A stretch of DNA of 64,000 nt from Endozoicomonas acroporae (GCF_002864045.1 NZ_PJPV01000024.1:31469-95468); one strand, 5' to 3'; shown: positions 1-10,240, counted from the stretch's first letter. Numbers and translations are program-made. The notes: generated by a model from the sequence alone, not told the origin.

Positions 1-1
1 A

Positions 2-1999
2 GCGGAGATTCAGCAGGGTATCGCTCGCCTGAAAGCCGTACTGGAACAACCGGTCAGTATCTGGCGTGCCGGTCACAGCGTAGTGAACGGCACCGGCAAT
101 GTTAAAAAAATCTGGAACATGCGCAAGCAGGCTGTCGGGCTGCTGGGCAATATGAAAGGCGACGCACGACCTATACCCTTTGTGGAAGATGTGGCGGTTC
201 CTCCGGAAAATCTCGCTGACTTTATTCACGCATTTCGGGCACTACTGGACAGTCACCACCTTTCCTATGGCATGTTCGGGCATGTGGATGCCGGTGTTCT
301 CCATGTCCGCCCGGCCATCGATATGAAAGACCCGGAACAGGAGAAACTGGTCCGGTTAATCAGTGATGACGTGGCCGCCCTGGCCAGAAGTTATGGTGGT
401 GTGCTCTGGGGCGAACACGGTAAAGGGATCCGTTCGGAATACGCACCGGACTTCTTTGCCGAACTCTACCCGGTGCTGCAGGAAATTAAAGGCGTATTTG
501 ATCCCTACAACCAGTTAAACCCCGGCAAGATTGCCACCCCCGCCAGCGAACCGGTTCAGCTGCTGAAGATTGATGAAGTGCCCACCCGTGGCCAGCAGGA
601 CCGGGAAATTGAGCGCAATGCCTTTGCCGCGTTTACCAGCAGTTTGTACTGCAACGGCAACGGTGCCTGCTTTAATTACAACCCCAACAGCGCCATGTGC
701 CCCACCTGGAAAGCCACCTATGACCGGACGCAATCCCCGAAAGGCCGCTCTGGCCTGGTGCGGGAGTGGCTGCGGTTACAAACCGCCGCTGGTGCTGATA
801 TTGCTGGCGAAAGCCATAAGCTCCGTCAGGCGGGCCCACTCTACAACGGTGGTCAGAAACTGATAAACCTGGTGAACAAATGGCGGGGTGAAGAGGACTT
901 CAGTCATCAGGTGTATGGCGCTCTGGATAACTGCATGAGCTGTAAGTCCTGTGCCGGACAGTGCCCGATTCAGGTCAATGTGCCCGATCTGCGTTCCCGT
1001 TACTTTGAGCTTTACCACGGCCGTTACCCGAGACCGGTCAAACACCATGTGGCCGGTTTACTGGAGCCAATGCTGCCGGTACTCGCCAGGATCAAACCGG
1101 CTTACAATCTGGTTATGGGCTGGTCAGTGGCCAATACCCTTGCCAGCAAAACCATTGGTCTGCAGGATATTCCGGTGATTACCAGTTCATCGCCGGTTAA
1201 CGACTGCTGTCGTGCTGGTGCGGCCATTGCCAACCGCACGTTGCTGGATGCCATCCCCGATAGTGAACGGGATAAAACCGTCATTATTATTCAGGATGCC
1301 TTTACCAGCTTTTTTGAAACACCGCTGCTGACCGACCTGGTTGAGCTGCTGATTCGTCTTGGCTACCGCCCATTGATTGCCCCTTACCGCCCCAATGGCA
1401 AAGTACTCCATGTCTATGGTTTCCTGGGTCGGTTTGAAAAAATCGCCAGAACCAATGGTGAGGAGCTGAAAGTACTGGCCGACAGTGGCATCAGCCTGGT
1501 GGGCATTGATGCGGCGGTTACCCTGACCTATCGGGATGAGTACCGGGAAGTGATGGGCGACAGATCCCCGGAAGTACTGCTCCTGTCCGAATGGTTCGCC
1601 AAACAGTCAGAAACAATACGTCAGTTGCAATTAAGCCTTGCCTCCGCTGAGGCAGAAGACTTTGTGCTACTGGGCCACTGCACAGAAATCTCCAATGTCC
1701 CCGCAGCTCCTGCTCAATGGCAACAGTTATTCAGTGACCTGGGCCTTAAACTCACCTATAAAGCCACCGGCTGTTGTGGGATGGCAGGCATCTACGGCCA
1801 TGAGACCCGTAATCAGGAAACCTCAAGAAAGCTCTACGACATGAGCTGGAAGGAGGTTGTGCAGAACCCTGAACACAATGGCAGGCTGGTGGCCACCGGT
1901 TATTCCTGTCGCAGCCAGGTGAAACGTTATGGTGATGGCAAGATTCCACACCCGGTTCAGGCACTGCTGCAAGTGATGAAACAACAGGCTTTGAATTAG
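2..1999 (+). CDS. ydiJ: YdiJ-type FAD-linked oxidase/Fe-S dehydrogenase, 3' part
   Basis: The reading frame is open to the left edge, so this is the C-terminal 665 residues of a protein that is about 1,000 residues in E. coli YdiJ (D-2-hydroxyglutarate dehydrogenase-like). The visible part begins in the FAD-oxidase C-terminal domain (GMFGHVDAGVLHVRP, WGEHGKGIRSEY). It continues with the YdiJ-type cysteine stretch CNGNGACFNYNPNSAMCP, a ferredoxin-like CxxCxxCxxxCP cluster near base 932, and a cysteine-rich redox domain with CCGMAG near base 1763. The expected reaction is oxidation of a 2-hydroxyacid with electrons passing through FAD and Fe-S centres. The family call is strong; the substrate is inferred from E. 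coli. Confidence 0.88.
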   Translation, partial: AEIQQGIARLKAVLEQPVSIWRAGHSVVNGTGNVKKIWNMRKQAVGLLGNMKGDARPIPFVEDVAVPPENLADFIHAFRALLDSHHLSYGMFGHVDAGVLHVRPAIDMKDPEQEKLVRLISDDVAALARSYGGVLWGEHGKGIRSEYAPDFFAELYPVLQEIKGVFDPYNQLNPGKIATPASEPVQLLKIDEVPTRGQQDREIERNAFAAFTSSLYCNGNGACFNYNPNSAMCPTWKATYDRTQSPKGRSGLVREWLRLQTAAGADIAGESHKLRQAGPLYNGGQKLINLVNKWRGEEDFSHQVYGALDNCMSCKSCAGQCPIQVNVPDLRSRYFELYHGRYPRPVKHHVAGLLEPMLPVLARIKPAYNLVMGWSVANTLASKTIGLQDIPVITSSSPVNDCCRAGAAIANRTLLDAIPDSERDKTVIIIQDAFTSFFETPLLTDLVELLIRLGYRPLIAPYRPNGKVLHVYGFLGRFEKIARTNGEELKVLADSGISLVGIDAAVTLTYRDEYREVMGDRSPEVLLLSEWFAKQSETIRQLQLSLASAEAEDFVLLGHCTEISNVPAAPAQWQQLFSDLGLKLTYKATGCCGMAGIYGHETRNQETSRKLYDMSWKEVVQNPEHNGRLVATGYSCRSQVKRYGDGKIPHPVQALLQVMKQQALN

Positions 2000-2010
2000 C
2001 CAGTTTTTTG

Positions 2011-2112
2011 AACCACAAAGACACGAAGACACAAAGGAAGCCTTTTTTGTTTGCCGAGCGTAGCTCAGGCAAGTCCATAAAAAACTTTGTGTCTTTGTGC
2101 CTTTGTGGTTCC
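2011..2112. repeat. AACCACAAAG-family inverted repeat
   Basis: The left arm (AACCACAAAGACACGAAGAC, 2011-2030) is complementary to the right arm ending in TTTGTGGTT near 2110. The loop is about 45 bases and contains TTTGCCGAGCGTAGCTCAGG. The same unit recurs, partly in tandem, between malF and malG, and diverged versions lie near 31.7 and 36.5 kb. It sits between the convergent ydiJ-like and dmsD-like genes, where a strong hairpin could also act as a transcription terminator. Confidence 0.8.
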
Positions 2113-2154
2113 AGTGCTTGTGCGACAGCCCTCTTATATTGCGGTGAAACAATC

Positions 2155-2769
2155 TTATCGATATAGCTGATGGGTTGCCGCCGTCACATCATACGCTGCT
2201 GAGACTTCCTTCAGAAATTCATCAGCCACCACCGCCAGCGCACGGTAAAAGCCACTCTCATCCGCCTCTGCCAGCAATTCCAGATAACGGCCAGACCATG
2301 GCAGCAGATGGGTGCCAAGCAATTCCACCAGCGCATCGTCATTCTCCGTTTCCATAAAGTAAGCCATGGCCAGAATCATCAGGCCAAACTGATCTTCCGG
2401 CTCATTCAAATCGGTATCCAGTTCCACCTGGTTTGCTCGCAGAAACTGCCGGTAGGCCTGCGCCGTTTCACCCAGCAGCAAATTCTCCCGGTCCAGATAA
2501 ACCGATCCCCAGGGCGGCGCTGGCATGGAGCCCTGCCCCTCAAACAACAGGGAAAATTGATAAGTCAATTCCGCTATATCCACAGAACACAGCTGTGCAG
2601 CAGCTTCTTCAATAACAGAAGGATTCTGCCAGTCCAGCAGAGCAGGCAGCTCAGCCAGTTCAGCAATAACGCTACCGGCTTCTTCGGAGGTTGGAGAGTA
2701 ATAAAACAGGGTTCCCAGCATTCTGGGAAGAACGGCAATAGCAGACAACTCGGCACTTCCTGAAATCAA
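2155..2769 (-). CDS. dmsD: DmsD/TorD-family Tat proofreading chaperone
   Basis: The 204-residue product has the length of E. coli DmsD and its hallmark blocks: LGTLFYYSP near the N terminus, PPWGSVYLDRENLL, NEPEDQFG, and a C terminus ending QLYR that parallels the E. coli KPLFR end. DmsD-family proteins bind the twin-arginine signal peptide and help mature molybdenum reductases in the cytoplasm. No ATG fits the start. A TTG at 2769 is the only plausible initiator, because an in-frame stop lies seven codons upstream. No DMSO or TMAO reductase gene is in this window, so the client enzyme must lie elsewhere. The gene is convergent with the ydiJ-like gene. Confidence 0.85.
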   Translation of the reverse strand: MISGSAELSAIAVLPRMLGTLFYYSPTSEEAGSVIAELAELPALLDWQNPSVIEEAAAQLCSVDIAELTYQFSLLFEGQGSMPAPPWGSVYLDRENLLLGETAQAYRQFLRANQVELDTDLNEPEDQFGLMILAMAYFMETENDDALVELLGTHLLPWSGRYLELLAEADESGFYRALAVVADEFLKEVSAAYDVTAATHQLYR

Positions 2770-2842
2770 ACGTACGCAGACGACTAACTATAGTAGCGGG
2801 CGATTTTCTTGAGTATATGGACTAATACCGAAAACCTTTCCC

Positions 2843-3592
2843 TCACTTCCTGAACGCCTCAATTGCCACAATAAACGGATCGGCCTGATACGCTGCCCAG
2901 TAGTCGCCTCCCCTGGCCTGAAGCCCTTCTTCCGATACGGCTGGATAAAGCACATTCACGTTGGTCAAACCAGCCTCTTGCAAGCACTGAACAATGGTAT
3001 CGGTAGACCAGCAGTAATCGGTAAAATGAACCGCAGTTTCCCCGACTTGAATGGCCAGCTCAAACGGATCACCGTCCTGCAGGTTTGCCACAGCGTCCAC
3101 TTTTTTTCCATAGCAGTCATCCGGTGTCTGAGGATTACCCTGCACCCGGGCATGACGCTCAGAATCCAGCGCCAGCAGATAACTACAGCCGCCCGGTGAC
3201 GTATGATGCCAGAGGGTTTCGGCCAGCTCTTTCAGATGGTTCAGGCTGCCCAGGCGACAGGTCAGCCAGAAGGCCAGCACCGCAGAAAATGAACGCTCCA
3301 GTCGCAATGTCGTTGGATCCGCCTGCTTGTACTCAATACCCGGTTCAGCAGACTCGCTCAACTGTATAGCCCGATCCAGCATGGCCGGGCACTGATCCAC
3401 ACCCACCACATACTCAGCCCCGGCTGCCAGGGCAAGGCGGGAAAAGAAACCTTCGCTGCAACGCAGGTCCAGAACAGAATTTACCGGGTGTGTCACAAAC
3501 AGACGTTTTACATAAGGGGTGTAAACATATTTGCCAACGGGGGACTCAGCCACTGCAATGGCATAATCATCCGGCGTGAAAAAATGACTCAT
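2843..3592 (-). CDS. Class I SAM-dependent methyltransferase
   Basis: The 249-residue product has a Rossmann methyltransferase layout. Motif I is VLDLRCSEGFFSRLA (residues about 40-54), followed by the acidic post-I strand VVGVDQCPAMLDRA. Motif I is slightly degenerate: the usual VLDLGCG glycine is arginine and the second glycine is serine. A later WHHTSPGG segment fits motif III. This suggests methylation of a small molecule, but nothing in the sequence identifies the substrate. It lies just downstream of glgB on the same strand with a gap of about 50 bases, so it may be cotranscribed with the glycogen genes without being functionally linked. Confidence 0.75.
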   Translation of the reverse strand: MSHFFTPDDYAIAVAESPVGKYVYTPYVKRLFVTHPVNSVLDLRCSEGFFSRLALAAGAEYVVGVDQCPAMLDRAIQLSESAEPGIEYKQADPTTLRLERSFSAVLAFWLTCRLGSLNHLKELAETLWHHTSPGGCSYLLALDSERHARVQGNPQTPDDCYGKKVDAVANLQDGDPFELAIQVGETAVHFTDYCWSTDTIVQCLQEAGLTNVNVLYPAVSEEGLQARGGDYWAAYQADPFIVAIEAFRK

Positions 3593-3639
3593 ATTCGCGC
3601 ATCCTTAATGAGCTGTTTGCTCAAATCCAGAGAAATGGA

Positions 3640-5847
3640 TTATTCGGTCAGGTGTAAGAAAACCGTCGCTAATGGCGGTAGCGTCATCACTAATGAATGC
3701 AACTGATGATGCATTGGCACAGGCTCTGCCACCAGTGACCGTTCATTCAACACACCACTGCCGGCAAACTCACGACTGTCGGAATTCAACACCTCTTTCC
3801 AGACACCGGCTCCGGGGACTCCCAGCCGGTAATGGGGTCGGACCACCGGGGTAAAATTACAAATGACCACCACCGGTGAGTCATTGAAGGTATGCCGACT
3901 GAAGGCAATGACTGACTGAAGCACATCATCAGTAATTAACCACTGAAAACCCGTTGGGTCATAATCGGAATGCCATAAAGCAGGTAAGGACTGATAAGTG
4001 GCATTCAAATGCCTGACCATAGTCGTCAGGCCACGGGAAAATTCTTTTTCCTCCGGTAATAACCAGTCCAGCTGACCATCGTGATTCCATTCACGGAAGG
4101 AACCCAGCTCCGCGCCCATAAACAACAATTTTTTACCGGGATGCCCAAACATATAACCGTACAAAGCGCGAAGGTTGGCAAACTGCTGCCACTCATCACC
4201 GGGCATTCGGCTGAGCAATGTGCCTTTGCCATGGACCACCTCATCATGGGAAAGCGGTAAAATAAAGTGTTCACTGTCGTTGTACACCATACTGAACAGG
4301 ATCTGATCATGGTGATAACGACGATGCTCCGGGTAGCGAGCCAGGTAATTCAGGCTGTCATGCATCCATCCCATATTCCACTTGTAACCAAACCCCAGTC
4401 CGTTGTCGTAAGTAGGCATCGAGACGCTGGGCCAGCTGGTAGACTCTTCAGCAATCATCATGGCATCGGGATAGTGCTGATATACGGCTTCATTCAGCTC
4501 CCTGATAAACTGGACGGCCTCAAGGTGCTCATTACCCCCCAAAACATTGGGCTGCCACTCTCCCTCTCCCCTTGAATAGTCGAGATAGAGCATGGAAGCG
4601 ACCGCATCCACCCGCAGACCATCCACATGGAACTGTTCAAACCAGAACAACGCATTACTGATCAGAAAGTTTCTGACCTCCGGGCGTCCGTAGTTATAAA
4701 TATGTGTCTGCCAGTCCGGATGCCATCCCCTCTGGGGATCTTCATATTCATAAAGGTGGGTACCATCAAAGTGGGCCAGACCATGACTGTCAGAGGGAAA
4801 GTGTGCCGGAACCCAGTCAAGAATAACCCCGATACCGGCGTCATGAAACCGGTCTATTAAGGCTTTCAACCCATCCGGATCACCATAGCGGCTGGTTGGC
4901 GCAAATAAACCCACCGGCTGATAACCCCAGGAACCATTAAAAGGGTGCTCGTGAAGCGGGAGAAATTCAACATGGGTAAACCCCATTCCTTGCACATAAG
5001 GCACCAGTTGTTCAGCCAGCTCAGTGTAATTCAGCAGCTGCCCACACTTTCCTTTTTTCCAGGAGCCAAGGTGTACCTCATAAATACAGACCGGTCGATC
5101 TAACCCCTGGCGCTGATGCCACACCGTATTCTGCCATTGATATTTTCGGCAATCATAGACAATGGATGCATTCCCCGGTGGCTGCTCCGCATAAAAGGCA
5201 AAGGGGTCCGCTTTATGGGGCAGAAGCTGCCCACTCTGATCTTTCAGCTCAAATTTATAGAGATCCCCCGCTGTCACTTCAGGAATGAACAACTGCCATA
5301 TACCACTGTTACTGCTGGCCATTTGGTGTAGCCGACCATCCCAGTGGTTAAATGAACCAATCACACTGACACTGCGGGCATGAGGCGCGTAAACACGAAA
5401 CATCACGCCTTGCCAGCTATGGCCTGAAAGCGAAACAGAATGAAGGTGAGCACCCAGGGTATGGTGCAGCCGGTTGTGGCGGATGACCGGCTCTGTACGA
5501 CAAAGACTGGAGAATTGATAGGGGTCGTTAGCCCTGAACTGATGATGCTGGGCATTGGTGACCAGCAGGTGATATGCCAGAGGCCGTGAGATATCCGGAA
5601 ATTTCAGTTCGAACAGGCCCGGGGCAATATTGTTAGCGGGGCCCAGGTCATTCCCTGTAACCTCATCAATAACATCCACACCTATGGCATCTGGCTGCCA
5701 TATTCTTACCACCAGCCCCCGACCGGTTCTGGCGGGATGCCAACCGAGCAAATCAAAGGGTCTTGCACAGCAGGTATTCAGAAGGTCATCCAGCACGGTG
5801 TCCCGGCTATCGGAATCCACCCGGATATCGTCAAGGGCACCAGCCAT
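3640..5847 (-). CDS. glgB: 1,4-alpha-glucan branching enzyme
   Basis: The 735-residue protein matches GlgB in length and order: N-terminal carbohydrate-binding modules, then a GH13 barrel. The active-site blocks are DWVPAHFP, GLRVDAVASM with the nucleophile at about D414, MIAEES with the acid/base at about E467, and LPLSHDEVVHGK with about D535. It transfers alpha-1,4 chain segments to alpha-1,6 branch points in glycogen. It follows glgP on the same strand with a gap of only two bases, so the two are almost certainly one operon. No glgC or glgA synthesis genes are in the window. Confidence 0.96.
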   Translation of the reverse strand: MAGALDDIRVDSDSRDTVLDDLLNTCCARPFDLLGWHPARTGRGLVVRIWQPDAIGVDVIDEVTGNDLGPANNIAPGLFELKFPDISRPLAYHLLVTNAQHHQFRANDPYQFSSLCRTEPVIRHNRLHHTLGAHLHSVSLSGHSWQGVMFRVYAPHARSVSVIGSFNHWDGRLHQMASSNSGIWQLFIPEVTAGDLYKFELKDQSGQLLPHKADPFAFYAEQPPGNASIVYDCRKYQWQNTVWHQRQGLDRPVCIYEVHLGSWKKGKCGQLLNYTELAEQLVPYVQGMGFTHVEFLPLHEHPFNGSWGYQPVGLFAPTSRYGDPDGLKALIDRFHDAGIGVILDWVPAHFPSDSHGLAHFDGTHLYEYEDPQRGWHPDWQTHIYNYGRPEVRNFLISNALFWFEQFHVDGLRVDAVASMLYLDYSRGEGEWQPNVLGGNEHLEAVQFIRELNEAVYQHYPDAMMIAEESTSWPSVSMPTYDNGLGFGYKWNMGWMHDSLNYLARYPEHRRYHHDQILFSMVYNDSEHFILPLSHDEVVHGKGTLLSRMPGDEWQQFANLRALYGYMFGHPGKKLLFMGAELGSFREWNHDGQLDWLLPEEKEFSRGLTTMVRHLNATYQSLPALWHSDYDPTGFQWLITDDVLQSVIAFSRHTFNDSPVVVICNFTPVVRPHYRLGVPGAGVWKEVLNSDSREFAGSGVLNERSLVAEPVPMHHQLHSLVMTLPPLATVFLHLTE

Positions 5848-5849
5848 AA

Positions 5850-8360
5850 TCAGCTCCCCTGAACAGCAATATTCCAGATAGTTTTACAGTAGTCGACAAT
5901 GGATCGATCCGATGAAAACTTGCCCATGGATGCGGTATTAATGATCGCCATTCGCCACCAGTGGGATGGGTTCTTCCAGGCTTGAACGATCCGGTCATGG
6001 GCGTCACTGTAAGACTGGTAGTCAGCCAGGGTCAGGAAGTAGTCAGAATCCAGCAGAGATTCCACCAGAGGACGAAAGGCATCCGGCTCGTCAGGGCTGA
6101 GGTCTCCCGAGGCCAGCCAGTCAATAATCGCCTTCAGTTCTTCATTGTGCTGATAGACATCCCGGGGGTTATAACCCCGCTGACGCAGATCACTGACGTC
6201 ATCCACCGTCTTGCCGAAAATAAAGATATTGTCCTCGCCCACCTCTTCAGCAATTTCCACATTAGCGCCATCCAGGGTTCCTATGGTTAACGCGCCATTC
6301 AGGGCAAATTTCATATTCCCGGTACCTGAAGCCTCAAAACCGGCAGTGGATATCTGCTCAGAAACATTGGCCGCAGGAATGATTTTCTCAGCCAGACTGA
6401 CCCGGTAATTGGGCAGGAACACCACTTTCAGCTTGTCCCGGATGCGGCGGTCATTATTGATCCGCTCTGCCACACGGTTAATGGCGTAGATAATGTTTTT
6501 CGCCACCAGGTAACCCGGTGCTGCCTTGGCTGCAAAAATAAACACCCGTTGTGGTACATCCAGGTCCGGGTCCTCAAGCAGACGACGGTAAATCGCGATG
6601 ATATGCAAAAGATTCAGTTGCTGCCGTTTGTATTCATGCAGACGCTTGATTTGCACATCAAAGATCGCCTCAGGATTCACTTTGACACCGCACAGCTCAT
6701 CAATAACACCAGCCAGGTGTTTCTTATTGTCCAGTTTGATCCGGGCAAATGTTTCCTGAAACTGTGGATCATCAGCCCGGGTCTTTAACTCGCTTAATTG
6801 GGCAAGATCGCTGCGCCAGTCGCCACTGAGTGTTTGATCAATCAGCTCAGCAAGTTCAGGGTTACAATTGGCAAGCCAGCGCCTCGGGGTTACACCATTG
6901 GTGACATTAACAATTTTCTCAGGCCAGAGCTGGTCAAATTCCGGGAAGAGGTTTGCCTTCACCAGCATTGAGTGCAGAGCAGCCACACCATTGACTTTAT
7001 GACTGCCGATCACCGACAGGTATGCCATACGTACCATTTGTGGTTCTGCAGGGTTTGCCGGCTCTTCAATAATGGACAGGCGTCGTTTCATCTGATGGTC
7101 ACCGGGCCACTGTGCTTCTACCTCCTTATTCAGGAAGTGGTAGTTCAGTTTGTAGATCAACTGCATGTGTCTGGGTAAAACCCTTGCAACCAACCCCTGA
7201 GGCCAGGTTTCCAGGGCTTCAGGCAGCAGTGTATGGTTGGTGTAGCAGAAAACGCTGCGGCATACTTCCAAAGCCTTGGTAAACACAAAATCCTCTTCAT
7301 CCATAAGGATTCGCATCAGCTCAGGCACAGCAATTGCCGGGTGCGTATCATTTAACTGAATAACGACTTTACGGGTAAATTCTTCCCAGCCTTTATGCTC
7401 ACGCTTGTAACGGGCAATAAGATCTGCCAGCGAGCAGGCAACGAAGAAATACTGCTGAATAAAGCGCAGCTCTTTGCCTTCCGGATGACTGTCGTTTGGA
7501 TAGAGCACCTGACTGATATTTTCTGCGAGTATTTCCCGGAATCTGGAATCCTGATAACGACCGGCATCAAAGCTGTCCAGGTCGAACCCTTCTGTCGCCC
7601 GACCCTCCCAGAGGCGCAAGGTGTTAACACGCTCAGTGTTATAGCCGGTTATTGGCAAGTCCCAGGGGACACCGAGCACTTCCTGGGTACCCTCCCACAG
7701 CTTTTTGCCATCAACTTCCCTGACCTTGCCATATAACCGGATAACCTGTTTTCTTTTCGGTTTTTCAATGCCCCAGGGAAAATTGTCTTCCCGCCAGGCA
7801 TCCGGGCTTTCCACCTGTTTACCGCTAACAAAGCCCTGCTTGAACAGACCGAAGCGGTAATTAATGCCATAACCAAAAGCGGGAACGTTCAGAGTGGTCA
7901 GTGAGTCTAGAAAACAGGCGGCCAGTCGTCCAAGCCCGCCATTACCCAGTGCCGGGTCCGTTTCGTATTCCAGAACATCCGCAAGGCTCACGCCAAAACT
8001 GGCCATGGCTTGCTCAGCCTGATGGTAGATCCCCAGATTATGGAGGTTGTTGCCCAGCAAGCGCCCTACCATAAACTCAAGTGACAGGTAGTAAACCCTT
8101 CGGGCTCCCTGGTCTTTTTCATCCCTCCGGGTACTCCTTGTGCGATCCAGATTGATCTCCCTGGCCAGCAGGCTTAATGCTTCCCAGTAATCTCCGGGGG
8201 TCGCTTCCTCGGGTTCAACCCCGAGAGACTGTTCAAGATGACGACGAATTCCCTGTTCAATCTGAACCGTATCCATATTACGAACTGAACTCAGATCTAC
8301 ATTGATTCTATCCATATCAAACATTCTCTTGTGGCAGCTCAAGCTTTTCAGATTGATCAA
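5850..8360 (-). CDS. glgP: Glycogen/maltodextrin phosphorylase
   Basis: The frame encodes 836 residues, near the 797-815 of E. coli MalP and GlgP. The pyridoxal-phosphate block EASGTGNMKFALNGALTIG places the cofactor lysine at about residue 684, and GNGGLGRLAACFLDS is the conserved N-terminal block. The enzyme releases glucose-1-phosphate from the non-reducing ends of glycogen or maltodextrins. The first ATG (8360) lacks a good ribosome site. An AAGAGA upstream of a later in-frame ATG at 8315 (MDRINVDLSS) is a likelier start, giving about 821 residues. It heads the glgP-glgB operon and is divergent from malE. GlgP and MalP cannot be told apart by eye; the maltose context allows either. Confidence 0.94.
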   Translation of the reverse strand: MINLKSLSCHKRMFDMDRINVDLSSVRNMDTVQIEQGIRRHLEQSLGVEPEEATPGDYWEALSLLAREINLDRTRSTRRDEKDQGARRVYYLSLEFMVGRLLGNNLHNLGIYHQAEQAMASFGVSLADVLEYETDPALGNGGLGRLAACFLDSLTTLNVPAFGYGINYRFGLFKQGFVSGKQVESPDAWREDNFPWGIEKPKRKQVIRLYGKVREVDGKKLWEGTQEVLGVPWDLPITGYNTERVNTLRLWEGRATEGFDLDSFDAGRYQDSRFREILAENISQVLYPNDSHPEGKELRFIQQYFFVACSLADLIARYKREHKGWEEFTRKVVIQLNDTHPAIAVPELMRILMDEEDFVFTKALEVCRSVFCYTNHTLLPEALETWPQGLVARVLPRHMQLIYKLNYHFLNKEVEAQWPGDHQMKRRLSIIEEPANPAEPQMVRMAYLSVIGSHKVNGVAALHSMLVKANLFPEFDQLWPEKIVNVTNGVTPRRWLANCNPELAELIDQTLSGDWRSDLAQLSELKTRADDPQFQETFARIKLDNKKHLAGVIDELCGVKVNPEAIFDVQIKRLHEYKRQQLNLLHIIAIYRRLLEDPDLDVPQRVFIFAAKAAPGYLVAKNIIYAINRVAERINNDRRIRDKLKVVFLPNYRVSLAEKIIPAANVSEQISTAGFEASGTGNMKFALNGALTIGTLDGANVEIAEEVGEDNIFIFGKTVDDVSDLRQRGYNPRDVYQHNEELKAIIDWLASGDLSPDEPDAFRPLVESLLDSDYFLTLADYQSYSDAHDRIVQAWKNPSHWWRMAIINTASMGKFSSDRSIVDYCKTIWNIAVQGS

Positions 8361-8418
8361 TTGAGAGGAGTCGTCACAGAAAACAGCTTGAGAGAAGTAA
8401 CTAAAAACTACGAACCGG

Positions 8419-8583
8419 TAAGTAGCTGGCCATATGGAATCATATATTTCTGGCTACTTGGGCAGGTGCTATGCGAGGCACAACGGAGGGAGCATAGCCG
8501 TAGCTATGTGACCGGAGTTGTAACGAAGCAGAGTGCCTGAACAAGGAGTCAGAAATATATGATTTCATATGGTTAGCTACTTA
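8419..8583. mobile_element. 165-bp MITE-like element, copy 1
   Basis: A 165-base block starts TAAGTAGCTGGCCATATGG and ends CATATGGTTAGCTACTTA. Its ends are imperfect inverted repeats of about 36 bases. By eye, the whole block is identical to 36228-36392. It carries no coding potential. The identity of two copies 28 kb apart suggests recent movement or gene conversion. It lies in the divergent glgP/malE intergenic region. Confidence 0.85.
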
Positions 8584-9022
8584 CACGGAGGCAAAGTTAA
8601 TCCTTGCGCCATTACCAATAATGGAAAACCATGAGTAAGTTATAGTTGCCTCACCCTGATTAGGTATACTTTTGTCGGTTTTTTTTAGGGTTATATCAAT
8701 TTAAACAATATAAACGACGATAAATAATTAATTCATATAAATTAAACAACAATTGACACTTAAATAAAACTACACAGCGGAGAATAAGCATTAAAAACAA
8801 ACTGTTAATAACCAAAACATCAACTTGATTAATGTATTGGATATTCTTACTGGCATACTCAAACACAGCGATTATTATTAGTCGGTATTCGATTCATTCA
8901 TCTGGCTAAGACCTGACTGGTTTTTTATTAATCAACCATGGTTCTTTTAACCTGTTAACGACTTCCCTTACCCGAATAACCAGCCGCTTTCAAGCAGTCT
9001 GGTTTACCCGGAGAAATCAGAA
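8584..9022. promoter_or_regulatory. AT-rich divergent control region of glgP and malE
   Basis: This non-coding stretch is markedly AT-rich compared with its flanks (especially 8690-8830). It must hold the malE promoter and probably that of glgP. A TTGACA hexamer sits at 8753-8758, but no convincing -10 box is spaced correctly. No match to the E. coli MalT box (GGGGATGAGG-like) was seen on either strand, so the maltose regulator may differ from MalT. Confidence 0.4.
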
Positions 9023-10240
9023 ATGATCCCTTCGCTGATTAAAAAGACTTTCCCAGTTATCCTGACAGCACTGTCACTGATCTTTGCCGGTAGCGTATCG
9101 GCCTTCAGCTCCGACGAGCTGGTGATATGGGTTGGCGGCGACAAAGCCTATGAGGGTATTCGCAAGGTAGGTGCCGAGTTCACCAAAGACATGGAGATAA
9201 AAGTTAAAGTCGAAATCCCGGAAAATATTACCGACCGCTTTCAACAGGCAGCAGCCTCCGGCAGTGGGCCTGACATTATTTTCTGGGCCCATGATCGATA
9301 CGGTGAATGGGCAAGGAGTGGTTTGCTGGCTCCTGTCAGCCCATCACCAGCGTTCAAAAAAGGCGTGAACAACATTGGCTGGGAAGCCATGACCAGTAAT
9401 GGCAAAATCTACGGCTACCCTGTCTCTCTGGAAGCCATCAGCCTTATTTACAACAAAGCGATCCTGCCAACACCGCCTGCCACTTTTGAAGAAATGTTTC
9501 CCCTGGCCAGGAAACTGAAGCAGCAGCCAGTCCCCAATAAAAAGGATGAAAAAGGCATCATTACGATTATGTGGGATCAGGTTCAACCCTACTTCACCAT
9601 GCCATTACTGGCAGCAGAAGGCGGTTATGTTTTTCAGAAAACGGCCAAAGGCTATGACGTTAAGAAAACCGGTGTAAACGACAAAGGCGCAATGGAAGGT
9701 GCCAGGATGCTGCTCGACCTGATCGATAAAGGCGTGATGCCACGTGGCGTTGACTATGGCGTGATGGAAGCCAATTTCAACCAGCAGAAAGTCGCCATGA
9801 TGATTACCGGCCCCTGGGCCTGGGCGAATCTGGATAAGAGTAAAATCAACTATGGTGTTGCACCACTGCCCAAACTTCATGGCAAACCGGCCAAAGCATT
9901 CGTTGGCGTATGGGGGGCAGCGCTTAATAATGCCAGCCCCAACAAGTCCATCGCCAAAGAGTTTCTGGAGAATTACCTGCTCACCGAACAGGGATTGACC
10001 GTTATGAACAATGACGTTCCTCTTGGTGCCGTGGCTAATAAGGCGATGATGGAAAAACTGATGAAAGACCCTCGTATCGCGGCCACTTACCAGAATGTTA
10101 AACAGGGCCTGATCATGCCCAATGTTCCGGAAATGGGTAAATTCTGGTCTGCCATGGAGACCGCTCTGCGCAATATTACCAGTGGCCGACAAAACTACCG
10201 TGAAGCGCTGAACGACGCGGCCAAACGCATCATCGGTTAA
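9023..10240 (+). CDS. malE: Maltose/maltodextrin ABC transporter, periplasmic binding protein
   Basis: The 405-residue product has a signal peptide (MIPSLIKKTFPVILTALSLI, then a likely cleavage after SVSA near residue 27). A MalE-like mature domain follows, with LVIWVGGDKAYEG, GSGPDIIFWAHDRYGEWA, GYPVSLEAISLIYNK and ITGPWAWANLDKSKINYGV. It binds maltose and maltodextrins in the periplasm and delivers them to MalFGK2. It is the first gene of malE-malF-malG-malK. The start is supported by CCCGGAGAAATC just upstream. Confidence 0.95.
   Translation: MIPSLIKKTFPVILTALSLIFAGSVSAFSSDELVIWVGGDKAYEGIRKVGAEFTKDMEIKVKVEIPENITDRFQQAAASGSGPDIIFWAHDRYGEWARSGLLAPVSPSPAFKKGVNNIGWEAMTSNGKIYGYPVSLEAISLIYNKAILPTPPATFEEMFPLARKLKQQPVPNKKDEKGIITIMWDQVQPYFTMPLLAAEGGYVFQKTAKGYDVKKTGVNDKGAMEGARMLLDLIDKGVMPRGVDYGVMEANFNQQKVAMMITGPWAWANLDKSKINYGVAPLPKLHGKPAKAFVGVWGAALNNASPNKSIAKEFLENYLLTEQGLTVMNNDVPLGAVANKAMMEKLMKDPRIAATYQNVKQGLIMPNVPEMGKFWSAMETALRNITSGRQNYREALNDAAKRIIG

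Noticed and set aside
8584..9022. MalT boxes upstream of malE
   Set aside because: No GGGGATGAGG-like sequence was found on either strand.
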